Shown: positions 25,801-33,896, numbered from the stretch's first letter. The stretch: DNA of 64,000 nt from JAMDEO01 sp963775295 (GCA_963775295.1 CAVZIK010000006.1:2232001-2296000); one strand, 5' to 3'. The notes: a model not told the origin generated them from the sequence alone. Numbers and translations: made by a program.

Positions 25801-26475
25801 CTGGATCTCATCAAGGTCCTTCGTCGGGCGAGTCTATTCGAAGGTCTCGACCTGGTCCATCTAGGCGAACTCGTCCGCCGAGCTCCGCGCCGCCAGTTTG
25901 ACGCGGGCCAGACCTTGTTTCTGGAAGGAGATCGCGCGGACGGCCTTTACGTGGTCATCAGTGGTCGCGTCAAGGTGTTCAAAACTTCCCCCAAGGGTCG
26001 CGAGCAGACTTTGATGATAATGCACGAAGGGGATCCGGTGGGTGAGGTCGCGGTGCTTTCGGGGGAGGCTTATCCTGCCAGCGCAGAGGCCTTGGAGGCG
26101 AGCGAGGCCTTGTTCGTACCCAGGCGGGCATTTCTCGATCTGGTCACCCAGGAACCTGAAGTGGCGATGAGGTTGCTCGCCGCGCTTTCGGCTCGGCTGC
26201 GCTCGTTCGCCAGTCTCATCGAGGATTTGTCGCTCAGAGAAGTGGCCGAACGTCTCGCGGCCTACTTACTCACACTGTCGGGGGAGGGGGACTCGGGGGA
26301 GGTTGTGGACCTGATGGTCTCGAAGACTCAGCTGTCCGCCGCGGTGGGCACTGTGCCCGAGACGTTGTCCCGTGCCTTCAAGCAGCTTGCCCTCTCAGGC
26401 GCGGTCGAGACACGGGGACGAAAGGTGCACATCAAAGACAGAGCCCTGCTGGAGAAGGTCGCCCGAGCCAAGTAG
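25801..26475 (+). CDS. CRP/FNR-family transcriptional regulator (HcpR-like by context), CTG start inferred
   Basis: A regulator of about 224 residues: cyclic-nucleotide-like beta barrel (LRRASLFEGLDLVHLGELV; FLEGDRADGLYVVISGRVKVF; GDPVGEVAVLSG), dimerisation helix (LAALSARLRSFASLIEDLS) and a winged HTH (VSKTQLSAAVGTVPETLSRAFKQL). Family homology starts at LDLIKVLRRASLF, but between the upstream in-frame stop (25705) and the first TTG (25915) there is no ATG, GTG or TTG. The CTG at 25801, three bases after GGGGGGAAG begins to clear, is the best start. TTG 25915 would delete 38 residues of the sensor fold. No cysteines for an FNR-type cluster are present. Confidence 0.75.
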   Translation: MDLIKVLRRASLFEGLDLVHLGELVRRAPRRQFDAGQTLFLEGDRADGLYVVISGRVKVFKTSPKGREQTLMIMHEGDPVGEVAVLSGEAYPASAEALEASEALFVPRRAFLDLVTQEPEVAMRLLAALSARLRSFASLIEDLSLREVAERLAAYLLTLSGEGDSGEVVDLMVSKTQLSAAVGTVPETLSRAFKQLALSGAVETRGRKVHIKDRALLEKVARAK

Positions 26476-26763
26476 GCCAGCAATCTCGGCGGGGTCGTTT
26501 CATCTCACGGTTGCTCCCCATTCCCTTCTGCCCTGGCGTCACATTGGCTGAAAAGCCTCTCAACCGGCATGCGGTCCAAGGTGCAGGCCGCCAGAGGCAT
26601 TAGCTACGGGTCTCGCGCGGGGCGATCGAGGAGGAGACGCCCATCGCGATCTCTCGGATGCACTGGCGCTCGGGGTTGCTCTCGTGGCGGCGATGCTGAT
26701 CACCCTACCGGCGTCCGCCTATCTTCTTGCCCTTGGCTCCCGGGCGCGGGGTTGTTTGGTGAC

Positions 26764-27288
26764 TCACAACCAAGTGACCAGCCCGGTTCGCTGATCGTAC
26801 CAGGCGCCGACAATATCCAGACGGCCCCTGTCGACGGCGCGCCGGAACAAGGAGTTCGTCGAAAGAGCAGCAAGCTGAAGCCGGACGTTCTCGCGGCCGT
26901 CCGCGTCCGCTGGGTCTGGGGCTTCTGCTGAGCCTTCGGCCTCGCTGTCGCAGGTGCCCCTGTGGGTTTCACAATCGCTCTGGCCCATGACCAGTATGAG
27001 AGGTAATTCCATGTAATAGACAGCGTACTCCAGGCTGCGGATGACGGTCTCATCCATCGAGGCGCCCGCAATCCTCACCACAAAGAGACGGCCGAGGCCC
27101 TGGTCGAAGATCAACTCCGGAACGATCCTTGAGTCGGAAGAAGCCAGCACCGCCGCGATCGCTTCCTGCCTACAGGCCAGACGTCTGCGGGTGGCGGGAG
27201 TCACGTCTGCTTGCCGTGTCGCCCCCGAAGCGAAGCGATGATTGCCTTCAGCGAGCGCGAGAAGATGGTGCTGGACGGTGGGAGTCAC
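26764..27288 (-). CDS. Beta-carbonic-anhydrase-like protein lacking two zinc ligands
   Basis: A 174-residue protein with the beta-carbonic anhydrase fold pattern (LLALAEGNHRFASG; ASSDSRIVPELIFDQGLGRLFVVRIAG; SLEYAVYYMELPLILVMG). The catalytic Asp/Arg dyad (DSR) is kept. The first zinc cysteine (normally CSDSR) is serine, and the zinc histidine (normally GHSxCG) is glutamine in GQSDCET; only the second cysteine remains. CO2 hydration by the usual mechanism is therefore unlikely. The GTG at 27288 has TAAGG upstream; a GTG at 27327 falls inside the preceding gene's terminator hairpin. Role unknown; a regulatory or binding role is possible. Confidence 0.7.
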   Translation of the reverse strand: MTPTVQHHLLALAEGNHRFASGATRQADVTPATRRRLACRQEAIAAVLASSDSRIVPELIFDQGLGRLFVVRIAGASMDETVIRSLEYAVYYMELPLILVMGQSDCETHRGTCDSEAEGSAEAPDPADADGRENVRLQLAALSTNSLFRRAVDRGRLDIVGAWYDQRTGLVTWL

Positions 27289-27313
27289 TGGCAAGACCTT
27301 ATCTGTAGATGAA

Positions 27314-27342
27314 GGGGCCCGGCGCACAAGGCGCCGGGCCCC
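27314..27342 (-). terminator. Terminator of the acetate-permease-like gene
   Basis: A perfect 12-bp GC stem, GGGGCCCGGCGC / GCGCCGGGCCCC, with a 5-base loop, 28 bases after the permease stop. The minus-strand tail is only TTCATCT, so it is a weak-tail intrinsic terminator or an RNA-stabilising hairpin. Confidence 0.65.
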
Positions 27343-27369
27343 AGTCGGTTCGCTCTGATGAGCGATCGG

Positions 27370-27969
27370 TTACTTCTTGACCGGGCCCAGGGACAGGATG
27401 ACCTTGCCATAGACCTCGTTGAGAATCTGAGCGAAGGCGCCATAGATGGCGGAGAGTCCACAGACGATCCCTTCCCAGCCGGCAATCTTGCCGACGACGG
27501 TGCTGCCCGTCCAGTCACGGATGGCGAGGAGCCAGAAGAGGATGACCAGGGTCCCAAAGACGACCTGCAAGGAGCGGTTGATCCGCAACGTCCCGATAAA
27601 CATGGCGAGGGTGAACAGCCCCCAGAAGAAGAAGTACCAGCCCATGAGGCCGTCTGAGGTTGCTGCGCCGATTCCAGCCGCGGGACCAAGAAGTAGGGCT
27701 ACGAGAGTAAGCCAAAAGAAACCATACGAGGCGAATGCGACCGTGCCGAAGGTATTGCCCTTCTTCCACTCCATCACACCAGCGATGATCTGAGCGATAC
27801 CGCCATAGAACACGCCCATAGCAAGAATCATGGCGCCAAGTGAGTAATAGCCCGTGTTGTGGATGTTAAGAAGGACTGTAGTCATACCGAAGCCCAAGAG
27901 CCCAAGTGGCGCGGGGTTCCCCGTGACATCCTTCACCGTGGCGAGAACTTCCTCGCTTTTCCCATTCAT
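27370..27969 (-). CDS. GPR1/FUN34/YaaH-family acetate (succinate) transporter
   Basis: A membrane protein of about 199 residues with six helices and the family signature NPAPLGLLGFGMTT. Members such as E. coli SatP move acetate or succinate, with possible ammonium export in yeast relatives. Two ATGs (27975 and 27969) are close together; GGGAGG is nine bases from the second, which is chosen. It is followed by a strong hairpin and then the carbonic-anhydrase-like gene. Acetate exchange would suit a fermentative or acetate-using anaerobe. Confidence 0.88.
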   Translation of the reverse strand: MNGKSEEVLATVKDVTGNPAPLGLLGFGMTTVLLNIHNTGYYSLGAMILAMGVFYGGIAQIIAGVMEWKKGNTFGTVAFASYGFFWLTLVALLLGPAAGIGAATSDGLMGWYFFFWGLFTLAMFIGTLRINRSLQVVFGTLVILFWLLAIRDWTGSTVVGKIAGWEGIVCGLSAIYGAFAQILNEVYGKVILSLGPVKK

Positions 27970-28090
27970 ATACATAGACCTCCCGACGAAAAATGCTGAA
28001 CGGCGCCGACTCTACCGTTGTGGGCTCCGTTTGTCCAGACCTGGAGGTGTCACCGACCAGTCTCGATGCGTTTGCGCTAGAATCAGAGGC

Positions 28091-28789
28091 ATGATTCTTT
28101 GGGGAAGCATCCGTGAATTTCCGCTGTTCAGCGTGCTTCAGTTTTTATCCGCCCAGCGCCGGACGGGTATTCTCGAGATCCAGGATTTTGAGGAGCACGG
28201 CTGCATATATCTCTCCAGCGGGCGCATCGAGGCGATCACTATGCCTATGTCAGACGAGGCTCTGGGGGCACGACTGGTGGCGTCCGGCTTTCTCACGGCC
28301 AAGAAGGTCAAACAATGCTGGATGGAATCGGCCCAAGAGGACAACGAACACCCGGTGGTTTCCATTCTTCTCGGGTTGGCCGGAAGCGATCGTGAGGCTC
28401 TCATCGAGATCGTGAACCGGCATACGGCGGATCAAGTCATGCAGTTGATGTACTGGAGCACGGGAACATTTCGCCTTTCGGTCCCGGTGAAGCCCGTCCG
28501 TTTTCCGGTCGTCCCGTCGCTCGACGTGGAGAATCTCTTGCTCGAGGCCTACCGACGGGTGGACGAAGGGGAGAGGCCCAGGCGGGAGAAGGTGGCCGTC
28601 GAAGAGGAGCTGTGCGTCACCTGCACCATCGAATGCTCGCCCGCTGTGAAACAACGATACCTAAAGCCCGATGTCTGCCTTTGGAGGAACATGCCGAGCG
28701 TCCTGAAGGACCCGCTGTTTCGGAGTGGGCGCAAAGGCGGTCGGTCGGTGTTGGAAGAAGGCGACGAAGGCGACCTGGACTTTCTATGA
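28091..28789 (+). CDS. DUF4388 (PATAN-like) domain protein
   Basis: A 232-residue protein whose first 110 residues match DUF4388: LWGSIREFPLFSVLQFLSAQ, RTGILEIQD, GCIYLSSGRIEAI and the paired GARLVASGFLT. A winged-helix-like part follows (IEIVNRHTADQVMQLMYWSTGTFRL). The C-terminal third has CVTCTIECS and a charged tail. DUF4388 proteins occur in signalling and surface-motility systems of actinobacteria, cyanobacteria and myxobacteria; the function here is unknown. The open frame extends upstream, but ATG 28091 begins the domain. RlmH follows 46 bases later. Confidence 0.7.
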   Translation: MILWGSIREFPLFSVLQFLSAQRRTGILEIQDFEEHGCIYLSSGRIEAITMPMSDEALGARLVASGFLTAKKVKQCWMESAQEDNEHPVVSILLGLAGSDREALIEIVNRHTADQVMQLMYWSTGTFRLSVPVKPVRFPVVPSLDVENLLLEAYRRVDEGERPRREKVAVEEELCVTCTIECSPAVKQRYLKPDVCLWRNMPSVLKDPLFRSGRKGGRSVLEEGDEGDLDFL

Positions 28790-28835
28790 GAGGCGAATGG
28801 CGCTGTCCGCGGCCTGAGGAAAAGTGCAGATAGGG

Positions 28836-29297
28836 ATGCGCCTCACCTTCATCTGTGTCGGTCGTCTCAGTCGGGAGTACGCAGCGGTTTGGAAGCATTA
28901 TGAAGGCCTTCTCCGCCCTTACGCGTCGCTGGAGGTCTTCGAGGTCCCCGAATCCCCTCTCTCCATGGGCGAGGAACAGGTGCGGGCCCGAGAGGGGGCG
29001 GCAATAAGCGCCTTGTTGCGCCCGGGGGCCCTTGCGGTCGCCCTGGACAGTCAGGGCACCCAATACTCGTCTAGCGGATGGAGCGACTTCATGGCCGAAA
29101 AGAAACTGCACGGCCGGAGTCACTTCCAGTTTATACTGGGAGGCGCCGTGGGGCTTGACGAGCGGGTTCTAGCGGGTGCTCAGGCACGGTGGTCGCTGTC
29201 GGCGATGACGTTTCCCCATCAGATGGCTCGCTGCATCGTATTGGAGCAGATCTATCGCGCTGTGCGAATAGAGCGGGGCGAACCATACCACCACTAG
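28836..29297 (+). CDS. rlmH: 23S rRNA (pseudouridine1915-N3) methyltransferase
   Basis: A 153-residue SPOUT-class methyltransferase that methylates pseudouridine 1915 of helix 69 in 23S rRNA. Motifs: the N-terminal LTFICVGRLSREY, LDSQGTQYSS, and the SAM-binding trefoil knot FILGGAVGLDERVL followed by LSAMTFPHQMARCIVLEQIYRA and the conserved C-terminal EPYHH. Length is normal. An in-frame GTG at 28824 would add four residues; ATG 28836 matches the family start better. Confidence 0.95.
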   Translation: MRLTFICVGRLSREYAAVWKHYEGLLRPYASLEVFEVPESPLSMGEEQVRAREGAAISALLRPGALAVALDSQGTQYSSSGWSDFMAEKKLHGRSHFQFILGGAVGLDERVLAGAQARWSLSAMTFPHQMARCIVLEQIYRAVRIERGEPYHH

Positions 29298-29336
29298 GCG
29301 GTCTCCGAGTGTGGTCCCGAGGAGCCCGGCGGGGGA

Positions 29337-30362
29337 GTGATGCGAAAGGAGCTTAGGACAGGCCTGGTGGTCTTGGCCGCGATCGTCGCCGTGGTGATCA
29401 TCGGCACGGTCGGCTTTATGCTAATCGAGGGATGGGGCGTCCTCGATTCGCTGTTCATGACGATCACGACTATCTTCACGGTTGGTTTCAGTGAGGTTCA
29501 TCCGCTGTCCGCGGCCGGGTCGGTCTTTACGATCGTCCTGATCCTTGGAGGCGTGGGCACGATCCTTTACGGCATCGGGGCGATGGTGGAGTTTGTGATC
29601 AGCGGGCAACTCACTGGCGTGTTTCGGAGAGGGGCGGTGAGAAGACAGGTGGAGAAACTGAGCGGACACAACATCATCTGCGGTTACGGCCGGGTCGGTG
29701 AGGCCGTTGCGCGCCATTTCGTCGCCCATGGGGCTCGCTTCGTGGTCATCGACAACGATCAGGCTAGCCTGGACCGGGCGGCCGAGGCGGGGTTCTTGGC
29801 GGTCTCGGGTGATGCCTCGTCGGACGAGGTGCTGGAGATAGCGGGTGTGACGCAGGCCAAAGGGCTCATCGCCGCCGTCGGTTCTGATGCCGGCAACATC
29901 TTTGTCACCCTGTCGGCCAGGGTGCTTAACCCCTCGCTTCTCATCGTTGCGCGAGCCAGCTCGGAGGACACTGTGAACAAGCTGGAGCGTGCCGGCGCCG
30001 ACCATGTGGTGACGCCGTACGGTATCGGTGGCAAAAGGATGGCCACGCTCATCCTCAAGCCGCTCGTGAGCGACTATCTCGAGATCGTCACAGGCGGGGG
30101 TGAGCTGGAGTTCAGGGTGGAGGAGTTCGAGCTCACATCACGTTGTTGCTCTATCGGACAATCGATAGCGGACCTTGCGGTGCGCAAACGAACCGGGGCT
30201 ACCATCCTGGCGGTGCGGCACGCCAGCACGGGAGCGTTCGACACGAACCCGTCGCCGGAACTTCGCCTTCAACCAGGGGACATGATCATTGCCATCGGGA
30301 CTCCGATGGAGATAACCAAGCTGGAGGAGCTCGTGGGAGCTTCCTCTCGCGACAGTGGATAA
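29337..30362 (+). CDS. Potassium channel protein with TrkA-N (RCK) domain
   Basis: A 341-residue two-helix channel subunit: TM1 (VVLAAIVAVVIIGTVGFML), a pore loop with the filter TTIFTVGFSEV (TVGF instead of TVGYG, as in many MthK-like bacterial channels), TM2, then an RCK/TrkA-N Rossmann domain (IICGYGRVGEAVARHF; VVIDND; VSGDASSDEVLEIAGV) and a TrkA-C domain (LRLQPGDMIIAIGTP). It should form tetrameric K+ channels gated by a cytoplasmic ligand. GTG 29337 and ATG 29340 are adjacent possible starts. argS follows after 15 bases. Confidence 0.88.
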   Translation: MMRKELRTGLVVLAAIVAVVIIGTVGFMLIEGWGVLDSLFMTITTIFTVGFSEVHPLSAAGSVFTIVLILGGVGTILYGIGAMVEFVISGQLTGVFRRGAVRRQVEKLSGHNIICGYGRVGEAVARHFVAHGARFVVIDNDQASLDRAAEAGFLAVSGDASSDEVLEIAGVTQAKGLIAAVGSDAGNIFVTLSARVLNPSLLIVARASSEDTVNKLERAGADHVVTPYGIGGKRMATLILKPLVSDYLEIVTGGGELEFRVEEFELTSRCCSIGQSIADLAVRKRTGATILAVRHASTGAFDTNPSPELRLQPGDMIIAIGTPMEITKLEELVGASSRDSG

Positions 30363-30377
30363 GGAGAGCTGAGACCG

Positions 30378-32153
30378 GTGCTAGCAGAGCGTGTGCGCAA
30401 AGTCGTGGAAGAGTGGGCCCAAGAGGAAGGGTGGCCTGAGGCACCGGCTTGTCCGCTGGAACGGCCGGTCGAGGCGTCGCACGGCGATTACGCCACTCCC
30501 CTTTGCATGCAGTTGGCAAGAACGGTCAAGAAGCCACCCCGGGCTCTGGCGGAGCAGTTCCGAGAACGACTGCTTCGAGATGCCGAGCTGTCTGTGCTCG
30601 TGGAGAAGATCGACATCGCCGGTCCTGGTTTCCTCAACTTCACGCTGAGTCCTGCAGCCTACTCCCGAGTGATGGCGCGTCTGCTGGCGGAGGGTGAGGC
30701 GATAGGGGGGCGCGAGACAAGGCCGCATCCGCGAGTGAACCTTGAGTTTGTCAGCGTGAATCCCAACGGTCCGCTGCACGTAGGCCACGGGCGGTACGCG
30801 GCCTACGGCGACGCGTTGCGGCGTCTGCTCGCCTTCAGCGGGGTCAACGTCGCGGCCGAATTCTATATCAACGACTTCGGTCGGCAAATGGACCGTTTCG
30901 GTAAGAGCGTAGCCGCCCGGTATGCGCAGTCGTTCGGGGTCGCCCTTGCCGTCCCGGCCGATGGCTACCAGGGCGAGTACGTGAACGATGTCGCGGCGAC
31001 GGTTCGTGTGGAGGTCGGCGATCGGTGGGTGGAAACCCTGAGGTCGGTGGCCGATGCCCGGGCTGCGGAGGCCGGACCTGCCGTCGTGCGACCCGAAGAG
31101 TCCGCCGGCGAGGACGAGTTCGAAGAGACTGAGACCCCAGAAACCGACTGGCCGGCAGAGGCGCCTGTGGCCGAAGCCGTGGCCTTCTTCCGCACTCGGG
31201 GTTGCGATCTCATGCTCGAGGCGATGAAGACCGAGTTGCGCGCGTTCGGCGTGGAGTTCGAGTGCTGGTTCAGCGAAACCACGCTGCATCAAGGTGGGCG
31301 GCTCGAACGGGTCATCGAACAGCTGCTCGCTGCGGGCGAGGCTTATCGAGAAGGCGAGGCCGTGTGGCTGCGCACCACCACTCGGGGAGATGACAAAGAC
31401 AGGGTGCTCGTTCGCAGCAACGAACAGCCCACCTATTTTGCCGCTGATATCGCCTATCACGAGAACAAACTGGAGCGTGGCTTCGAGCACCTGATCAACA
31501 TCTGGGGTGCAGACCACCACGGCTATGTGCCGCGCATGAAGGCGGCCGTGGAGATTCTTGCCGGCAAACCCGGGGTCCTCGAGGTGATCATCGGGCAACT
31601 GGTCAACCTTCTCGAAGAAGGTGAGCTGCGGCAGATGTCCACAAGGCGCGGCGAGATGGTCACGCTGCAGGAACTGATAGACGCAGTCGGGGTGGACGCG
31701 GCTCGCTTCTTCCTCGTGATGAGGTCTCAGGATCAGACCTTGGATCTCGACATCGGCCTGGCCCGTCAGCAGTCGCAGGAAAACCCGGTCTACTACGTGC
31801 AGTACGCGCATGCCCGCATCGCAAGTATTCTTCGCAACGCGCCCAGCGAGCTAGTGGCGGCCGTCGATGAGGCGGAGAATGTTCTAGCCACCACGTACGA
31901 GCGCGATCTCATCAAGCGGCTCGAAGGCTTTTCGGCGGCGATTCAGGACGCCGCCGAGAGGCGCGCTCCCCATCGCATTGCCGCGTATGCCCAGGATCTG
32001 GCGGGAGACTTTCACGTTTTTTACAAGCATTGCCGGGTCATCGGGGAGGAAGCCACCGTGGCTTCTTCTCGGCTGGCTCTATGCCTGGTTAGCAAGCGGG
32101 TGATATCGCGTTGTCTGGACCTTCTCGGCGTCGGTTCTCCCGAGAGCATGTAG
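30378..32153 (+). CDS. argS: Arginyl-tRNA synthetase
   Basis: A 591-residue class I synthetase charging tRNA-Arg. It has the N-terminal Arg-S domain, the HIGH signature in NPNGPLHVGHGRYAAYGDAL, the KMSKS-equivalent QMSTRRGEMVTL, and a C-terminal DALR anticodon-binding domain (YYVQYAHARIASILRNA; FHVFYKHCRVI). An acidic insert around residues 230-265 (EESAGEDEFEETETPETDWP) is unusual and probably a surface loop. GTG 30378 is preceded by AAGGAG at somewhat long spacing. mutM follows within 14 bases. Confidence 0.96.
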   Translation: MLAERVRKVVEEWAQEEGWPEAPACPLERPVEASHGDYATPLCMQLARTVKKPPRALAEQFRERLLRDAELSVLVEKIDIAGPGFLNFTLSPAAYSRVMARLLAEGEAIGGRETRPHPRVNLEFVSVNPNGPLHVGHGRYAAYGDALRRLLAFSGVNVAAEFYINDFGRQMDRFGKSVAARYAQSFGVALAVPADGYQGEYVNDVAATVRVEVGDRWVETLRSVADARAAEAGPAVVRPEESAGEDEFEETETPETDWPAEAPVAEAVAFFRTRGCDLMLEAMKTELRAFGVEFECWFSETTLHQGGRLERVIEQLLAAGEAYREGEAVWLRTTTRGDDKDRVLVRSNEQPTYFAADIAYHENKLERGFEHLINIWGADHHGYVPRMKAAVEILAGKPGVLEVIIGQLVNLLEEGELRQMSTRRGEMVTLQELIDAVGVDAARFFLVMRSQDQTLDLDIGLARQQSQENPVYYVQYAHARIASILRNAPSELVAAVDEAENVLATTYERDLIKRLEGFSAAIQDAAERRAPHRIAAYAQDLAGDFHVFYKHCRVIGEEATVASSRLALCLVSKRVISRCLDLLGVGSPESM

Positions 32154-32167
32154 AACGGGAGGCAGAG

Positions 32168-33010
32168 ATCCCTGAGCTACCCGAAGTCGAGACCGTAAGA
32201 CGGCAGCTGGCTCGGGCCGTTATCGGTCTGCGTTTTGTGGCGGTCGAAGCTGTGGAGCCGGCCATGATGCGGGATAGCTCCCCGAACGATCTGCGGGCCG
32301 AACTCCCGGGGAGAACGATCCAGGAGGTCGGCCGCTTAGGCAAGTTCCTCATCTTGAAGCTGGACGGCGAGGGCGAACGATATCTGACGCTCCATCTGGG
32401 CATGACCGGACAGATCCTGGTGACCTCGCACGCGGGAGAGGCCCTGCAATCGCAGCCTCATACGCGGTTTGTGTTCGTTCTTGGGAGTCCGGACGGCCCG
32501 CTCACCCGCTTCGAGTTTCGCGACATGCGTAAATTCGGCCGCGTGCACCTCACTGCCGGAGGTCCGGCACCTCGCCTGCGTCATCTCGGCCCAGACGCCT
32601 GGCTCGGCGATTGGAACGCGAAATACCTCGAAGAGAGGCTCCGGGGAAGGAAGGCTCCCATCAAGGCCTTTCTTCTCGACCAGCGCAATCTGGCCGGCAT
32701 CGGGAACATCTACGCCGACGAGACGCTTTGGTGGGCGCAGATCGCTCCTCTCCGTCAAGGCGGAAGTCTTAGAGTAAAGGAAGTCGAGCGCCTAGCAGGC
32801 GAGATCCGTGAGCGTCTGGAAGAAGGAGTGCGTCGACTCGGCTGCACCCTCGCCGATTTCGTGGACATCGAAGGGCGGCCGGGGAGCTTCCAGGCGTATT
32901 TGCAGGCCTACGGCCGGCAGGGTCAGACATGTTCTCGTTGCGGGCAGACACTCGTCCGCGTGGTAGTCGCAGGGCGGGGGACTGTCTATTGCCCCGGCTG
33001 CCAGCACTGA
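32168..33010 (+). CDS. mutM: Formamidopyrimidine-DNA glycosylase, apparent ATC start codon
   Basis: A 280-residue DNA repair enzyme removing 8-oxoguanine and FAPY lesions. The mechanism needs Pro as residue 2 directly after the initiator Met, in M-PELPEVE. Here the sequence before PELPEVETVRR is ATC (32168), five bases after a perfect GGGAGG ribosome site; no ATG, GTG or TTG gives Pro2. I therefore take ATC as the start. Other features: Glu3, the lysine in GRLGKFLIL, RFEFRDMRKFG, NIYADETLWWA and the C-terminal zinc finger CSRCGQTLV...YCPGC. Starting at the upstream TTG (32111) would bury the catalytic proline. Confidence 0.9.
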   Translation: MPELPEVETVRRQLARAVIGLRFVAVEAVEPAMMRDSSPNDLRAELPGRTIQEVGRLGKFLILKLDGEGERYLTLHLGMTGQILVTSHAGEALQSQPHTRFVFVLGSPDGPLTRFEFRDMRKFGRVHLTAGGPAPRLRHLGPDAWLGDWNAKYLEERLRGRKAPIKAFLLDQRNLAGIGNIYADETLWWAQIAPLRQGGSLRVKEVERLAGEIRERLEEGVRRLGCTLADFVDIEGRPGSFQAYLQAYGRQGQTCSRCGQTLVRVVVAGRGTVYCPGCQH

Positions 33011-33018
33011 CCGGAAAG

Positions 33019-33050
33019 AAAGCGAGCCCCGAGTGCACTCGCTTTTCACC
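33019..33050 (+). terminator. Probable terminator of mutM
   Basis: AAAGCGAG and CTCGCTTT form an 8-bp stem with an 11-base loop (itself containing the palindrome GAGTGCACTC), ending in TTTTCACC, nine bases after the mutM stop. Confidence 0.5.
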
Positions 33051-33345
33051 TTTCAACGGCTCTCACTTCGTCCCCGCTTCGCTGTACTTCGCGGTCATTT
33101 ACCTCCGCGTTTCCTCTGCGGGTCCCCTTGTAAGCTCCTCAGATGCTGCGTCTGAACTCTCGGGACTCTGTAGTCATTGTACTCGGCTGCAAGCGCGAGT
33201 CAATAGCCCGGCGGGCTGACTGATCTTCGAAAATGGCGCACGATGCACACGTCGCGGGCGGACGCGCAAATCCGCTGCCGGCGTATAGGTCACGCCGGAA
33301 GGAAAATGGCTGTTTCGGGGGTTTAGCGGCGGGCAGTGGAGGCTG
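33051..33345. other. Intergenic stretch without a gene
   Basis: Between the mutM terminator and the tRNA promoter I see no plausible reading frame, RNA gene or repeat. The sequence is rich in short pyrimidine runs and has no domain-like translation. Confidence 0.5.
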
Positions 33346-33354
33346 TGCTAAAAT
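33346..33354 (+). promoter_or_regulatory. Extended -10 promoter of tRNA-Gly
   Basis: TGCTAAAAT has the extended -10 form (TGn plus TAAAAT) 29 bases before the tRNA 5' end. No good -35 is visible at 17 bases, which the extended -10 could compensate. Confidence 0.45.
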
Positions 33355-33383
33355 CGCAGCACTTCCGGTCCGATTGGGCCCGA

Positions 33384-33459
<76 letters not shown>

Positions 33460-33536
33460 TCTATTCTCTCGTCAGGATGCAAACCGCCTGTTTCGGCGTT
33501 TCCAGGGCGCACAGCAGTGTTCTTACCTTGCGTCGC

Positions 33537-33554
33537 CGTACCCCCGAGGGTACG
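33537..33554. promoter_or_regulatory. CsoR-type operator palindrome
   Basis: CGTACCC-CCGA-GGGTACG is a perfect 7+4+7 palindrome with the G/C-tract form (TACCC...GGGTA) known for CsoR/RcnR operators. It lies 36 bases before the csoR-like start, so it probably mediates autorepression. Confidence 0.65.
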
Positions 33555-33590
33555 ATCAGCCTAGGGCACAGGATCAACGAGGAGGGGATC

Positions 33591-33896
33591 ATGGATACTG
33601 GCGCGGCGGATGTCTCAAGGCTTACCGGCGAGAGCACCGCTCGAATAATCAACCGCCTCGCGCGCATTGAGGGCCAAGTGCGTGGTCTTCACCGGATGGT
33701 GGAGGATGGGAAGGACTGTGAACAGATCCTGACTCAGTTGGCGGCCGTTCGTTCCGCGCTGGACGGGGTGGGGGTCAACCTCATCAGTCATCACATGAAG
33801 GAATGCCTGCAGGAGGAGATATCGATGGAGATCGATCCTCTGGCAATGGAGAAGGCTTTCGAGATCTTTCTTAAGTACGTCCGCTGCATGAAGTGA
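33591..33896 (+). CDS. CsoR/RcnR/FrmR-family metal-sensitive repressor
   Basis: A 101-residue all-helical repressor (DUF156). The conserved signature RIEGQVRGLHRMVEDGKDCEQIL is present. Sensor ligands appear as C in KDCEQ and HxxxC in SHHMKECL, the C-H-C pattern of copper-sensing CsoR; other metals or sulfur species are possible. ATG 33591 is preceded by GAGGAGGGG. No copZ, copA or frmA gene lies nearby, so targets other than itself are elsewhere. Its end overlaps the convergent hydrolase gene by 26 bases. Confidence 0.9.
   Translation: MDTGAADVSRLTGESTARIINRLARIEGQVRGLHRMVEDGKDCEQILTQLAAVRSALDGVGVNLISHHMKECLQEEISMEIDPLAMEKAFEIFLKYVRCMK

Noticed and set aside
26590..26790. Short hydrophobic frame (SDALALGVALVAAMLITLP) after the CRP-like gene
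   Set aside because: There is no start codon or ribosome site in frame and no family match. It could be a remnant, but support is too thin.
30381..31811. A 476-codon antisense frame over argS
   Set aside because: Shadow of argS with no domain pattern.
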